This document shows positions 8,704 to 17,077 of a stretch of DNA of 49,006 nucleotides, in pieces. The translations under genes were made by a program, and so were the position numbers. The notes under the pieces are model-generated. The model did no database searches. It was not told the DNA's origin and was given only the letters and a program-made list of their open reading frames with translations. Every line of letters begins with the position of its first letter. Positions within the stretch are counted from its first letter, which is position 1. Source of the DNA: a virus; the IMG/VR virus record IMGVR_UViG_3300028735_000013, positions 1 to 49,006 of that record; one strand, given 5' to 3'.

Positions 8704-11133
8704 CTACCTCCCATCCACCACAACTTGAATCTCGCTCGCTTCCTTGAGGGCCTTTGGGATACTGACGCCGAGGTCGGCAAGTTGCTTCACGAGCTCCTTG
8801 AGAATCGCTAGATATTCAGCCTCAGAGATTTGGGTATCTTTATCCCCGGTCTTCTTCGATCTCGCCTGATCGAATAGCGGCTTAACGGCTCCATACTGGA
8901 GATAGCTTCCATACCCAGTGATGAGCTGGGTCACAGCGTCTTGGGCCTTCCCATTTCTCGATTTAGAGAAGGTCATTCGATTCGTCAGGAAATCGTTGGT
9001 GAACATGTCCATCATATTGCGATTAGGGTCCGTGTCGGGGTTACTTGACGCCCCCGGCCTTCGATAGCGATTGCGATAGCCCTGATAGATCTCTTCCCAC
9101 TCGCCTACCGTGAAACCATCCTTCCCCTTACTCCGGAGCTCGGACTTCAGGAATCCGAACATCTCGCTTGCCTGGAACGAGGTTATACCATTGCCCCAAG
9201 TATCCTTGAGTGATCCTGCAAGGGCCTGAGCATTCGCATCACCGCCTTCAAAGGCCCTTTCGAATTCTGGCCCGAGGCCGAGAAGCTTCACATAATCCTT
9301 CTTCGGGATATCAACGCCTGGCGCCTCGCCTACCCGTTTCTTAAAGGGCCCTTCAAAGTCGGGGAAGTCCTTCACATCCTTCAGGTCTGAATAGAGGTCC
9401 CCATAGGACTCAGGATGCGTATAGATATAAAGCCTCTGGGCCGGGGAGAGCCCCTGCCAGGCGGACTGGACTCTACCGGCGCTCTCGCCATAGTCGCCTA
9501 TTCCATTCCGGTCTTTGTCCGGCTGCCCTTTCCCGCTGTAGGCGGAAGCGAAAAGACGCTCTACGCGACCACGCTCGCTCATATCGGAATCACGCACAAA
9601 ATATTGATCGAGGACCCCTTTGTTCTCCGCCTTGTAGGCCTCGAACATTTTGCTCCCCGCCACTCCTCCAAGAATTCCTTCGAGGAATTTTAGCGCCTGT
9701 CCCTTGTATTCGATGAAATTCTTCCCAGTGTTGGCCAGGTCAAGCTTGATCTGTTCGGTATTCGAGAGGAGATCTTGCTCTGACGAGCCTGCGTTCTTGG
9801 GTTCGACCGCCGCCGCAGTGGCGTCCTTGAGACGGCCAGCCTTCCAGGCCGAATAGACTTCCTCGGCGCCAGTGGCGTTCAGCCCAAAAAGTTTCATGGT
9901 CTGGAGAATGGTTTCGGTTCTGTCTCCGCCAGCAAGCTGGGACTCCACGATACCCATCGCCTTATCCATGAGTTTCGGCGTGAGGCCGCGGTCGAGCTGT
10001 TTCGAGACCGTAATGTAGTCGGAAGGGTCGATCGAGGTCTTGCCGGACTTCGCGACCTGCTCGGCGGCCTCGTCCTCGAGGACTCCCTGCATGGCGCGGT
10101 ACATGATTACGTCGTAGTCGGAATTGAGGTTGCTCGCCCCCACCACTACGTCGTTCATTTTCTGGAATCGCTGGGCCCCGAGCTCGCCTTTCCAGGTAGT
10201 CCCGATCGCGGCCAGCATGTTTTGGGTTCGCGTGACTTCTCCGAATCCCTTCACCACGCCCCTGGAGAGCCCCTCCTCGAAGATCCTGAGAGTCGCATTG
10301 AGGTATTCTTGGAACTGCCCGGACTGCATCCCCGACGCGAGGGTCCCGCCATAGGCGAGAGCGAGCGAATCCCCTTCGAGGCCATACCGCTTCGAGAGCG
10401 CTTCTGTCTCGGTGAGGTCTCCTCGGTCGGCGCCCGTCGCGCGCTGGTACCGAAAAATCTTGTTCTCGGCGCCCCAGGTGTCATCCTTCGTTAGGCCCTT
10501 GTGCCCGAGCTCTGTCGCGAGCTGGATGCCTTCCTCCATGGAGTACCCGTATTGGAGCGCCTGCTCGGCCGATCGATTGAGAGCCTCGGAGAAGGCGACG
10601 CTGTTCTTCTTCGCATCATTCCCGAGCATCCCGAGCGTGGCGGCCAAGTCCATGGACGGCTTCATCACCTTCTCGAACTGCTCAGAGAGCTTGTTCGCCC
10701 CCGCGGCGAGAGCAACGACGCCACCTACCACGGCGCCGCCGACAAGAAGGCCTGTGGGGAGCCCCTTGATGGAATCCAGGAGGCCCATGGAATCGCCGGC
10801 GGCCCCCAGCGCCGCTCCCGCGGCGTTCCCGCTGCCGGCCGATCCTATATAACCCTGTCCTCGGTTGAGAAAGCGGGATACCCCCTGAACCGTGCGAAGG
10901 ACCGGGCTTCGGCGCTCATTTTCGTCATCGCCGCCCACCTTGGCCTCGGCAAGCATCTGCTTTCGCATCTTGAGCATAAGTTCGCCATATTTCTCAGCAT
11001 TCCCAGATTCACCGGCCATCGTGGCTTTTTCCATCGCCCGGCCGAGAGAATCTAGGGCCCTGGTGAGCTGATTGGCGTTCGATACGGCATCGCCGGTTTC
11101 GAGCGATGCACGTATGGCTACTTCATTATTCAT
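8704..11133 (-). CDS. Tail tape measure protein
   Basis: 809 residues. It has a helical N-terminus rich in Ala, Glu, Lys and Met; a Gly/Ala-rich hydrophobic stretch near residues 125-150 (G-L-L-V-G-G-A-V-V-G-G-V-V-A-L-A) typical of the membrane-active segment of tape measure proteins; and a long helical body. It follows the two overlapping chaperone frames with an ATGA overlap and precedes the hub gene, the conserved position for this gene. At 809 residues it would predict a tail of roughly 120 nm by the usual 1.5 angstrom per residue rule, which is an inference. No peptidase domain was recognised. Confidence 0.85.
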   Translation of the reverse strand: MNNEVAIRASLETGDAVSNANQLTRALDSLGRAMEKATMAGESGNAEKYGELMLKMRKQMLAEAKVGGDDENERRSPVLRTVQGVSRFLNRGQGYIGSAGSGNAAGAALGAAGDSMGLLDSIKGLPTGLLVGGAVVGGVVALAAGANKLSEQFEKVMKPSMDLAATLGMLGNDAKKNSVAFSEALNRSAEQALQYGYSMEEGIQLATELGHKGLTKDDTWGAENKIFRYQRATGADRGDLTETEALSKRYGLEGDSLALAYGGTLASGMQSGQFQEYLNATLRIFEEGLSRGVVKGFGEVTRTQNMLAAIGTTWKGELGAQRFQKMNDVVVGASNLNSDYDVIMYRAMQGVLEDEAAEQVAKSGKTSIDPSDYITVSKQLDRGLTPKLMDKAMGIVESQLAGGDRTETILQTMKLFGLNATGAEEVYSAWKAGRLKDATAAAVEPKNAGSSEQDLLSNTEQIKLDLANTGKNFIEYKGQALKFLEGILGGVAGSKMFEAYKAENKGVLDQYFVRDSDMSERGRVERLFASAYSGKGQPDKDRNGIGDYGESAGRVQSAWQGLSPAQRLYIYTHPESYGDLYSDLKDVKDFPDFEGPFKKRVGEAPGVDIPKKDYVKLLGLGPEFERAFEGGDANAQALAGSLKDTWGNGITSFQASEMFGFLKSELRSKGKDGFTVGEWEEIYQGYRNRYRRPGASSNPDTDPNRNMMDMFTNDFLTNRMTFSKSRNGKAQDAVTQLITGYGSYLQYGAVKPLFDQARSKKTGDKDTQISEAEYLAILKELVKQLADLGVSIPKALKEASEIQVVVDGR

Positions 11134-11462
11134 TCAAACGACCTCGTAATCTTCTCAATATCCTCATCCGAATACCCGATCTGCCTGAGCTCGTCTGGGT
11201 CGAACGAGGGCTTCATGTCCTCATTGGCACTCTTCTCTCGGTATGCCTTTCTGGTCATTTCTTCATCGTAATCAAGCCAATACTGAAAAAGGACGGTTAT
11301 TTGCTCTTCGGTCAGCCGCTCAACTCTTGGGTCCGTAGGCAAGACCCTGAAATGCTCCATCACCCACAGGCGCTGGAGCCGGCGTTGATCCGCTTCTTTG
11401 AGGAGCTTCGCCAAGTCGGGATTCCTGAATTCGCTTTCCCACCTCTCCACGAAACGTGCCAA
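11130..11462 (-). CDS. Tail assembly chaperone, downstream frame (probably made by frameshift)
   Basis: Up to 110 residues if read from a TTG at 11462, ending in the tape measure start codon. There is no good ribosome binding site before the TTG, before a GTG, or before the internal ATG near residue 35. This frame overlaps the end of the 183-residue frame by 143 bases and is open only after a TAG near 11478. This is the classic layout of phage tail chaperone pairs (lambda G/GT, P2 E/E'), where the second product is an extension made by ribosomal frameshifting. The helical, charged protein (K-L-L-K-E-A-D-Q-R-R-L-Q-R-L-W) fits the T-like part that binds the tape measure. Confidence 0.7.
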   Translation of the reverse strand: MARFVERWESEFRNPDLAKLLKEADQRRLQRLWVMEHFRVLPTDPRVERLTEEQITVLFQYWLDYDEEMTRKAYREKSANEDMKPSFDPDELRQIGYSDEDIEKITRSFE

Positions 11463-11871
11463 CCAGGCGATAGAGATCTACAACATGCTCTTCGTCCGGG
11501 CACTCCTCCCAGCTCCAGCCCGAATTCTCCGCTTTGGCTTTCTTGAACCAGTCGGGCCCATCGATAATTACGACATCCAGGGTTGACCAGATGAGGTTGT
11601 TGTAATTGGCGTATTCGTCGAACGACTCGGCAGGAATTCCATTCCTTCTCATCGCCCTGCGCTGATCGATTTTGAACCGATCGCGACCGGAAGGGTATCT
11701 GATCCGGTAAGTGCCTCGCTTCGTCTCAACCGTGCGTTCTATGGCCTTTCCGGAGAGAAGGACCTCGAGAACATCGATACCAGGGGTTTCGACCGTCTTG
11801 GGTGTCTTCTCGGCCTCCCTTGACTCTTCCTTGGGCTTCTCCACGATGTCGAATTCGAGTTCGTCGCTCAT
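11320..11871 (-). CDS. Tail assembly chaperone, upstream frame
   Basis: 183 residues with an acidic, low-complexity N-terminus, then a compact domain (D-V-L-E-V-L-L-S-G-K-A-I-E-R, R-G-T-Y-R-I-R-Y-P-S-G-R-D-R-F-K-I-D) as in the E/G-type tail chaperones that sit between tube and tape measure. The last 40 residues become Gly/Pro/Ala/Ser-rich, which suggests the frame is drifting beyond the functional part and that a share of ribosomes leave it for the overlapping frame. AGGAGC precedes the ATG. It probably coats the tape measure during tail assembly. Confidence 0.8.
   Translation of the reverse strand: MSDELEFDIVEKPKEESREAEKTPKTVETPGIDVLEVLLSGKAIERTVETKRGTYRIRYPSGRDRFKIDQRRAMRRNGIPAESFDEYANYNNLIWSTLDVVIIDGPDWFKKAKAENSGWSWEECPDEEHVVDLYRLVGTFRGEVGKRIQESRLGEAPQRSGSTPAPAPVGDGAFQGLAYGPKS
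11443..11454 (-). promoter_or_regulatory. Candidate frameshift site joining the chaperone frames
   Basis: The downstream frame is +1 (equivalently -2) relative to the upstream frame, so the usual -1 slippery heptamer does not apply. Two candidates lie close together. At 11454-11451 a TTT codon is followed by C, allowing Phe-tRNA to move +1 onto TTC. At 11447-11443 the bases GAGAG would allow Glu-tRNA on GAG to move back two bases onto another GAG. Both lead directly into the open downstream frame. Which one is used, if either, cannot be decided from the sequence. Confidence 0.4.
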
Positions 11872-11915
11872 GATCGCTCCTATGGCTTTTTACTCCCCTG
11901 CCGGATGGCAAGGAA

Positions 11916-11946
11916 GGCGGCCGAGCCCTTCGGGAGCCCGGCCGCC
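11916..11946 (-). other. Strong intergenic hairpin between tube and chaperone genes
   Basis: A 31-base inverted repeat with eight perfect outer pairs (GGCGGCCG / CGGCCGCC) and further inner pairing around a short loop. It sits in the 82-base gap after the tube gene. In the transcribed direction it is followed by CTTCCTTGCC and not by a run of U, so it is not a convincing intrinsic terminator. It more likely protects the 3' end of the abundant tube/sheath message or partly reduces downstream expression, as is common behind highly expressed tail-tube genes. The function is inferred. Confidence 0.55.
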
Positions 11947-11953
11947 GGGGAAA

Positions 11954-12439
11954 TTACAGGGTCCGCTCCAGGGCGCGAAGCTGGATGTTGGCCTTCGCGT
12001 AGGCGTTGCCATCGATGTTCATCCCATCGTCCGTGACGATGACGCCCGAGAAGGCCGCGAGAACGACCTTCTCCTTCTTGTTGTAGAAGTCGAGATACTG
12101 GAAGCCCTTCGGCTTCCCGGCCTCCATCACGTCCGTCCTGGTCGGAAGGAGCTCGGAGAGCGTGACACTTCCGCCGCCCTCATACTGCTTCGATCCGGTT
12201 ACGCGCTTGGCCGGGATGAAAGTCCCGATGGTGATTTCGCAGTTGTAACCGTTCGGATCGATCGAGACAGGACCGAGGTGGCCGATAACCACTGCGTCCT
12301 GGACCTGAAAATTCTCCGAGTAGGAGACGTTCGTTGCGAGCCCGATCGTCTTTTCCGGGGTTGCGGAATTGACACCGACGCGGACTTCTACGTTGGCGCC
12401 GGTCGCTATGATCTGCTCTTTGATATTGGGCAGGGCCAT
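11954..12439 (-). CDS. Tail tube protein
   Basis: 161 residues, directly after the sheath gene and before the chaperone frames, the standard slot of the inner tube protein. The protein is small, beta-rich and acidic-neutral, with segments such as D-P-N-G-Y-N-C-E-I-T-I-G-T-F-I-P and F-Q-Y-L-D-F-Y-N-K-K that fit a tube beta-sandwich. GGAGG lies before the ATG. Many copies polymerise into the rigid inner tube through which DNA passes. No closer family can be named from sequence alone. Confidence 0.82.
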   Translation of the reverse strand: MALPNIKEQIIATGANVEVRVGVNSATPEKTIGLATNVSYSENFQVQDAVVIGHLGPVSIDPNGYNCEITIGTFIPAKRVTGSKQYEGGGSVTLSELLPTRTDVMEAGKPKGFQYLDFYNKKEKVVLAAFSGVIVTDDGMNIDGNAYAKANIQLRALERTL

Positions 12440-12449
12440 TCAATCCTCC

Positions 12450-14186
12450 TTAGACCGAGACGGATTCGGTCGATCCGTCGTAGACGTGCTGATTCGCGGT
12501 GATGAAGAAGAAGTTCTTCGGCGCCGTGAGATAGGTGTGATACTCGATATAGGTCGCGCTTCCGCTTCTGCGGATCACGAGGCCCCAGGCGAGCTTCCCT
12601 TCGTCGGTCTTCACGATCAGGCCCTCTCCGTACCAGGCTTTCACCTTGGTCCAGAAGATCGCCTCCTCGGTTCCGCCCGACGCATCGTCGCCGGCAGTGC
12701 CCACGCTTCTCGAGATGGCGTCCCGAAGATCGCGGGCCATGTAGTTCGACTCGCGCTTCATGGAGCGCTCGCAGCGCTGGAGCTCGTTCCCCTGGTAGGT
12801 CGTGAGCGAGCGAATCGTGGCCAGGCGGTTGTCCTGGCTCTTTCCGCCCGCGGTGACTCCGGCCTGGATGAGCTTCACGAGGTCGCCCTTCTTGAGGTCG
12901 ACTTCCCAGGAGAGGATGTCCACGCTCTTGTTGGTCATCGGCTCGTTGATCGCGAGAGCGACCTCCTGGCCGATAAGCTTCGCAGCATACATCGCCGGGG
13001 AATAGGTCTTTTTCTTCGAGTAGTCGAACACGTCGTAGTGATAGAAGCCGGGATAGGCTATGGAGCCGGTGTCCGACGCGAGGTTCTTTGCCCGCGCGAC
13101 GGCCTGATCCACCGACTCGCCAGCCGCGCCGCCCACGAGGAACATCCTCTCCTTGCGGCCCTCGACGGAGGACATATTGATGCAGTGGTTCCTGATAAGG
13201 ATGTGGACCGCCTCATCGGTCGCCGACGTGCCGATTATCTGCACGTCCTCGCTCTCGAGCGCGAGGAGCGTGGCGGTGTACTCGGTCACCGTGCAGGCTC
13301 CATGCGTTCCGCCGCTGAAATAGGCCCAGTCCGTATCGTTATCCGGAACGACCCTCGTGGGGGCCGCGTCTACGAAGACGGCGGAATCCACGTAGGGGAT
13401 CTTCTCGAGCGTGTCGATAATGGCCTGGAGGTTGGAATAGGCCACATAGGGCGCGGCCTTGATGGCTTGGCCCGTAACACCATCGAGCTCGGTCGATTTC
13501 TCCGTCGCCACCCCCGTCTTGATCACGCAGGTGTAGGCAGCGTGATCGTTGATGTAATTCACGAGGTCCTCGATCGTCGGGAAGGAGGCGAAGTCGACAT
13601 TGAGGTTGTCGGCCGCAGCTCCGGTGATCGTGGTGGTAAGGTTGGCCTTGGTTATGCTGAGAACCGCCGCGGTCCCCGTTCCGACATACTGGATCTCCAG
13701 CGAGGGGCGGATGATGTTGTCGATGACCGACTCGCTGGTCCCAAACACGAAGGTGAGCTTCTTGGAGCCCGCCGCAGTGCCGGCCTCGAGCTTCATCTTG
13801 AGCTGGTTCGTGTGGAGGCCCCAGTCCCAGGACTTCACCGTCACGAGGTCAGTGACCCCCGTCCTAAGGACTCGGCTCGCCTGGGTTCCAGGATTGACGC
13901 GCATCGCGCCGACCGCCTGGGGGACGAGATCGTTTCCGGGGGAGAAGGCGCACAGAACGGCCTCGAGGAGAGGCCCTCCCCTGAGCGCATCGATCGCCTC
14001 CGAGGGGGAATAGTAGAAATTGAGCGTGTTCGGCTTGCCGCCCTTGGCTTCACCGATGAACACGGCCCGATTCGCAGAGACTCCTCCGCCCGCGCTCTTC
14101 ACGAAATTCGTGCGAGAGTACGCGCCGGGGATATAGTGTTCCGTCCGCTGTCCGGCCGACTGGAACGGTACGCTGTCGACACCCAT
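12450..14186 (-). CDS. Contractile tail sheath protein
   Basis: 578 residues. The N-terminus has the sheath pattern (P-G-A-Y-S-R-T-N-F-V then A-N-R-A-V-F-I-G-E-A-K-G-G) and the C-terminal third contains S-L-T-T-Y-Q-G-N, R-E-S-N-Y-M-A-R-D-L-R-D and L-V-I-K/R-R-like beta strands of the conserved sheath core. A strong ribosome binding site (AAGGAGG) precedes the ATG. It is followed 10 bases on by the tube gene. Role: forms the outer contractile sheath. Its presence is the main evidence for a myovirus. A 685-codon open frame on the opposite strand here is a compositional shadow. Confidence 0.93.
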   Translation of the reverse strand: MGVDSVPFQSAGQRTEHYIPGAYSRTNFVKSAGGGVSANRAVFIGEAKGGKPNTLNFYYSPSEAIDALRGGPLLEAVLCAFSPGNDLVPQAVGAMRVNPGTQASRVLRTGVTDLVTVKSWDWGLHTNQLKMKLEAGTAAGSKKLTFVFGTSESVIDNIIRPSLEIQYVGTGTAAVLSITKANLTTTITGAAADNLNVDFASFPTIEDLVNYINDHAAYTCVIKTGVATEKSTELDGVTGQAIKAAPYVAYSNLQAIIDTLEKIPYVDSAVFVDAAPTRVVPDNDTDWAYFSGGTHGACTVTEYTATLLALESEDVQIIGTSATDEAVHILIRNHCINMSSVEGRKERMFLVGGAAGESVDQAVARAKNLASDTGSIAYPGFYHYDVFDYSKKKTYSPAMYAAKLIGQEVALAINEPMTNKSVDILSWEVDLKKGDLVKLIQAGVTAGGKSQDNRLATIRSLTTYQGNELQRCERSMKRESNYMARDLRDAISRSVGTAGDDASGGTEEAIFWTKVKAWYGEGLIVKTDEGKLAWGLVIRRSGSATYIEYHTYLTAPKNFFFITANQHVYDGSTESVSV

Positions 14187-14201
14187 GAATTACCTCCTTG
14201 C

Positions 14202-14396
14202 TCAGTAAACCCTGCGGTTGATGACCGAATCGACCTCGGCGGCCCACTCGGCTTCTGTCTTGATCTTGCCTCGATAAAGGACCTTGAACATATCGTCAAT
14301 GCCCTTGCCCTTCGCGTTCTTAGCCAGGTAGCGGCCGATGTCCATGACTGGGACGGCTACTTCCTCTACGACTTCCTCGTCATCACGCTTTGCCAT
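14202..14396 (-). CDS. Small acidic protein upstream of sheath, unknown function
   Basis: 64 residues with an acidic start (D-D-E-E-V-V-E-E-V) and a basic, helical second half (G-R-Y-L-A-K-N-A-K-G-K-G). GGAGGT precedes the ATG, and the start overlaps the end of the 235-residue gene. Small proteins are often found before the sheath gene in contractile phages, but no domain is recognised here. Confidence 0.65.
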   Translation of the reverse strand: MAKRDDEEVVEEVAVPVMDIGRYLAKNAKGKGIDDMFKVLYRGKIKTEAEWAAEVDSVINRRVY

Positions 14397-15090
14397 GCAA
14401 TACCTCCGCCCATACTGAATCGTTGAGCTCCGTGAGATCAGAGTCGAGAATCGTCTGCTCGACCCAATAATCCGCCTCGAATGAGACCTGGCCTCCGTAT
14501 AGAATCTGCCCGAAGTCGAGGTTGTAGTTCCCGCTTCGCTGCCCTCGGATGGTGTCTTCGAACACCGTTATGCCGTGCGCTTTGTCCAGCTCCACGCGCT
14601 TGGGCCCGCAGAGGAAGAGCTCGACGAGGTTATAGAGCTCGTTCTTGAGCTGGATGTTCTCGCTCCAAACCTCGATAGTCATGCGGTCCCGCCTGGGCCC
14701 GAACCCCGTGACTCCGTAGAGCGCGGAGTTGGTGGCGAAGTAGGTCTTGAGCCATTCGAGAGCGCCTGAGGCAATCTGATACCCCGCGCCAGCAATTTGG
14801 TCCACGTCGGTTGGTTCAAGGGTGCAGGCCTTCCACTCATGAACCTCGGCGAGCTGTGGAACCTTCTCATCGCTTCCAGATACCACAGTGATCGAAGGGA
14901 AAAGCTGGCCATCGTACACGGATCCGTTCGACTGCTGGTTCAAAAGTAGCGCAAACGGGTGCTCATTGGATACCCTAACACTCCCTACCACCGGATACAG
15001 CTCATCGAAGCGAACGTCCGCGAGGTACTTCTTGAGTTCCTCGATGAGTACGTCTTCGATTATTGCGCCCTTGTTCATAATTAGAATCAT
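14383..15090 (-). CDS. Putative tail terminator / tail completion protein
   Basis: 235 residues. It is mixed alpha/beta, with an N-terminal helix (G-A-I-I-E-D-V-L-I-E-E-L-K-K-Y-L), a middle beta sheet, and a C-terminal part that contains T-I-R-G-Q-R-S-G-N-Y and D-Y-W-V-E-Q-T. The gene order (neck genes, this gene, small gene, sheath, tube) matches that of a tail terminator or tail-to-head joining protein. The start overlaps the upstream gene by ATGA and has GGAGG upstream. The call rests mainly on position and size. Confidence 0.55.
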   Translation of the reverse strand: MILIMNKGAIIEDVLIEELKKYLADVRFDELYPVVGSVRVSNEHPFALLLNQQSNGSVYDGQLFPSITVVSGSDEKVPQLAEVHEWKACTLEPTDVDQIAGAGYQIASGALEWLKTYFATNSALYGVTGFGPRRDRMTIEVWSENIQLKNELYNLVELFLCGPKRVELDKAHGITVFEDTIRGQRSGNYNLDFGQILYGGQVSFEADYWVEQTILDSDLTELNDSVWAEVLHGKA

Positions 15091-15935
15091 CCGTTTATGT
15101 CCTCCATGAGCCCATCGTCGACCGCTGCCTGAAGAGCTTCTCTATACATAGTTGCTAGATTCGGTGCTACTTTCCTCGCGGCCGTCGCGGGACGTATCCA
15201 CGAATTGGCGGGCGATTCCGCTGAGATAATCCGAAATGTGAAGTACATAGAATTACGTGGATTTGCAGAGTCCGGAAAAGACGACATGCCTTCTTCATTC
15301 CCGCCCACCCCTCTGAGCATTGCTCCCCACCCCCGCTTCCCTTCCTCTCCCTGATATTCCGCACGCTGGACCATTTCCCCCCAAAAATTAGATTCTTCGT
15401 GAGTAGTTTCAGTAACAGTAGTGCGCTCCCATATTTTTGCTCTTCTCTGAGCAAGTATCGTTTTGTAAATTTGATCGGGGATAATGTTCCGGAAATGCCC
15501 CTCCCAGGCACCCGGAGTCCCCCATCTGAAGGGGACTATGAGGTAGGGAACCCAGCGCGGATTGGTTTTGGTGCCCTTATTCGCCACGCGCCCCTTGTCG
15601 CCATAGGGATGGGTTTGCTTCATGTCGAGCTGAGGGGTCCCGTTCTCGATGCCAGCGGCCATCTTCGAGTCGTTATAGACCGTGTAGTCTAATGGTCCAT
15701 TCTTACGGACCTTCACGCCTGCCACATATTGGGGAGAAGCACGCTTAAGTGGTTCTACTCCGGCAATTTGCTGTTGTCCAGCGGCAAAGGCGCGCCATGT
15801 ATTTGCCATCTCATTAACCACAGTCTGGAAGTTTTCCTGTGTTGCAGGAAACCCTCCATCTACACGGAGGCTTCTCATTCCAGCTACAATTTCGGCTAGA
15901 TATGAGTTTTTTGGCACAATAGAGAGCCTGATCAT
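15087..15935 (-). CDS. Neck / tail-completion structural protein
   Basis: 282 residues, joined by ATGA overlaps to both neighbours. It contains Y-V-A-G-V-K-V-R-K-N-G-P-L-D-Y-T-V-Y-N-D, then I-E-N-G-T-P-Q-L-D-M-K, which is the N-x-x-x-x-A-x-x-I-E-x-G-x-P pattern seen in HK97 gp10-like and Mu-like virion assembly proteins, and later V-P-F-R-W-G-T-P. It probably acts at the head-tail joint. The C-terminal half is not recognised. Confidence 0.55.
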   Translation of the reverse strand: MIRLSIVPKNSYLAEIVAGMRSLRVDGGFPATQENFQTVVNEMANTWRAFAAGQQQIAGVEPLKRASPQYVAGVKVRKNGPLDYTVYNDSKMAAGIENGTPQLDMKQTHPYGDKGRVANKGTKTNPRWVPYLIVPFRWGTPGAWEGHFRNIIPDQIYKTILAQRRAKIWERTTVTETTHEESNFWGEMVQRAEYQGEEGKRGWGAMLRGVGGNEEGMSSFPDSANPRNSMYFTFRIISAESPANSWIRPATAARKVAPNLATMYREALQAAVDDGLMEDING

Positions 15936-17077
15936 ATCGCCTTCCTCTCCGCATACGTCGAGAGAAGCTTCAGAGCGACGCGACGCGGAAGATTCTGGTT
16001 CTCGCCCGACCTTACGTTCGGAAATTCCTTAACAACCCGGTAGGTTGGGTTGAACTCGTAGAACACGAAATATGCGGCACCAATGGCCGGTCGTTTTGTC
16101 CCCAGCCAACGTATTTTGTTCGTCCCCCAAAGCATATAGTCCACATTCGGCAGATAGATCGTGGCACCGCTCTCAATTGCCGGGATAGAGCTGATATAGA
16201 ACTCTGGAAGCGCGTCGATATCTCCCGATCCATGAGATATAATGCGCTTTCCGACCTGGGTGGCGGAAAGGAGCGTTACTATGTCGCCCTCACCAACTTT
16301 GTAACTCTCCGGGAATGACATGCTCGCATCGCCCTGCGCCATTTCCAGGAACCGGGCGTCCGACTCGCGGTATTGCTGACCCGTGACAACGAAGAAGGCT
16401 GGCTCGATGTACTCGACATCCATCGCCACGACGGCATCGCCCGTGTTGGGATCATTGGCGACAGCCGAGAAAGCCAGATTCCTTCTCGTCATGGAAACCG
16501 GATAGTCGACATCAATGGTTTCGTTCCTGAGCGCCCCGATGGTTACTATGTCCGCGTTCGTCTCCTTGTCGGCCGCTATCCCGGCGGCGCCAACCACTGA
16601 GAGCCCGTCGAGAGAGAAACAGCCATTCCCCAGGTAGGTAGCTATGGACCGATCGAGCTTCTTTACGAGGGGCTTCACGATTGCCAGGTCAAGACGTTCT
16701 CCTTTTGCGGGAGTCCTTGCCCCGGACAGGCGGACGAAGCGACCATATCGACCAACCTCTTTGAACAGTCCGCCCTTGTAGTCATGAGCCTCGAGTACTG
16801 TGGCTCCCGAGTATGACTCGGGGAGTTCGACGACAACGTCATCCATGACCAAAAGAGAGAGCGTCTCCTCGATGGTTTTCTGGAATCGATACTGCCATCC
16901 CTCGCCACCACAGAGGCGACACTGGATATCGGGGCGACCATTCTTAAGCGTACATGAGCATCGGATGGCCTGAAGCCATCGAACCCACTGCCCGTGACGC
17001 TCTATGAGAGCCTCGTAGTTATCCTTTCCGAGACTTAGATGGATCGGAGAATTCTTGCCGAGCCCCTGGTTCTTCAT
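15932..17077 (-). CDS. Structural protein of the neck region with a Cys-rich zinc-binding-like motif
   Basis: 381 residues. Near the N-terminus (about 39-60) there is C-S-C followed, about a dozen residues later, by C-R-L-C-G-G-E-G-W, which looks like a small zinc knuckle. The rest is beta-rich, with repeated short strands and segments such as A-T-I-Y-L-P-N-V-D-Y-M-L-W-G. It overlaps both neighbours by ATGA and lies among head-tail joining genes. I do not recognise a family. A role as a connector or adaptor is inferred from position. Confidence 0.6.
   Translation of the reverse strand: MKNQGLGKNSPIHLSLGKDNYEALIERHGQWVRWLQAIRCSCTLKNGRPDIQCRLCGGEGWQYRFQKTIEETLSLLVMDDVVVELPESYSGATVLEAHDYKGGLFKEVGRYGRFVRLSGARTPAKGERLDLAIVKPLVKKLDRSIATYLGNGCFSLDGLSVVGAAGIAADKETNADIVTIGALRNETIDVDYPVSMTRRNLAFSAVANDPNTGDAVVAMDVEYIEPAFFVVTGQQYRESDARFLEMAQGDASMSFPESYKVGEGDIVTLLSATQVGKRIISHGSGDIDALPEFYISSIPAIESGATIYLPNVDYMLWGTNKIRWLGTKRPAIGAAYFVFYEFNPTYRVVKEFPNVRSGENQNLPRRVALKLLSTYAERKAI

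Noticed and set aside
11130-11462. Independent gene for the downstream chaperone frame starting at TTG
   Set aside because: There is no ribosome site before the TTG, GTG or first ATG, and the overlap pattern is the standard sign of frameshifting.
12369-14426. A 685-codon open frame on the plus strand opposite the sheath gene
   Set aside because: It lies entirely over sheath, a small gene and the end of the tube gene. Its translation is rich in Arg, Gly, Val, Asp and His with no domain, the pattern of a third-position GC shadow of a GC-rich coding strand.
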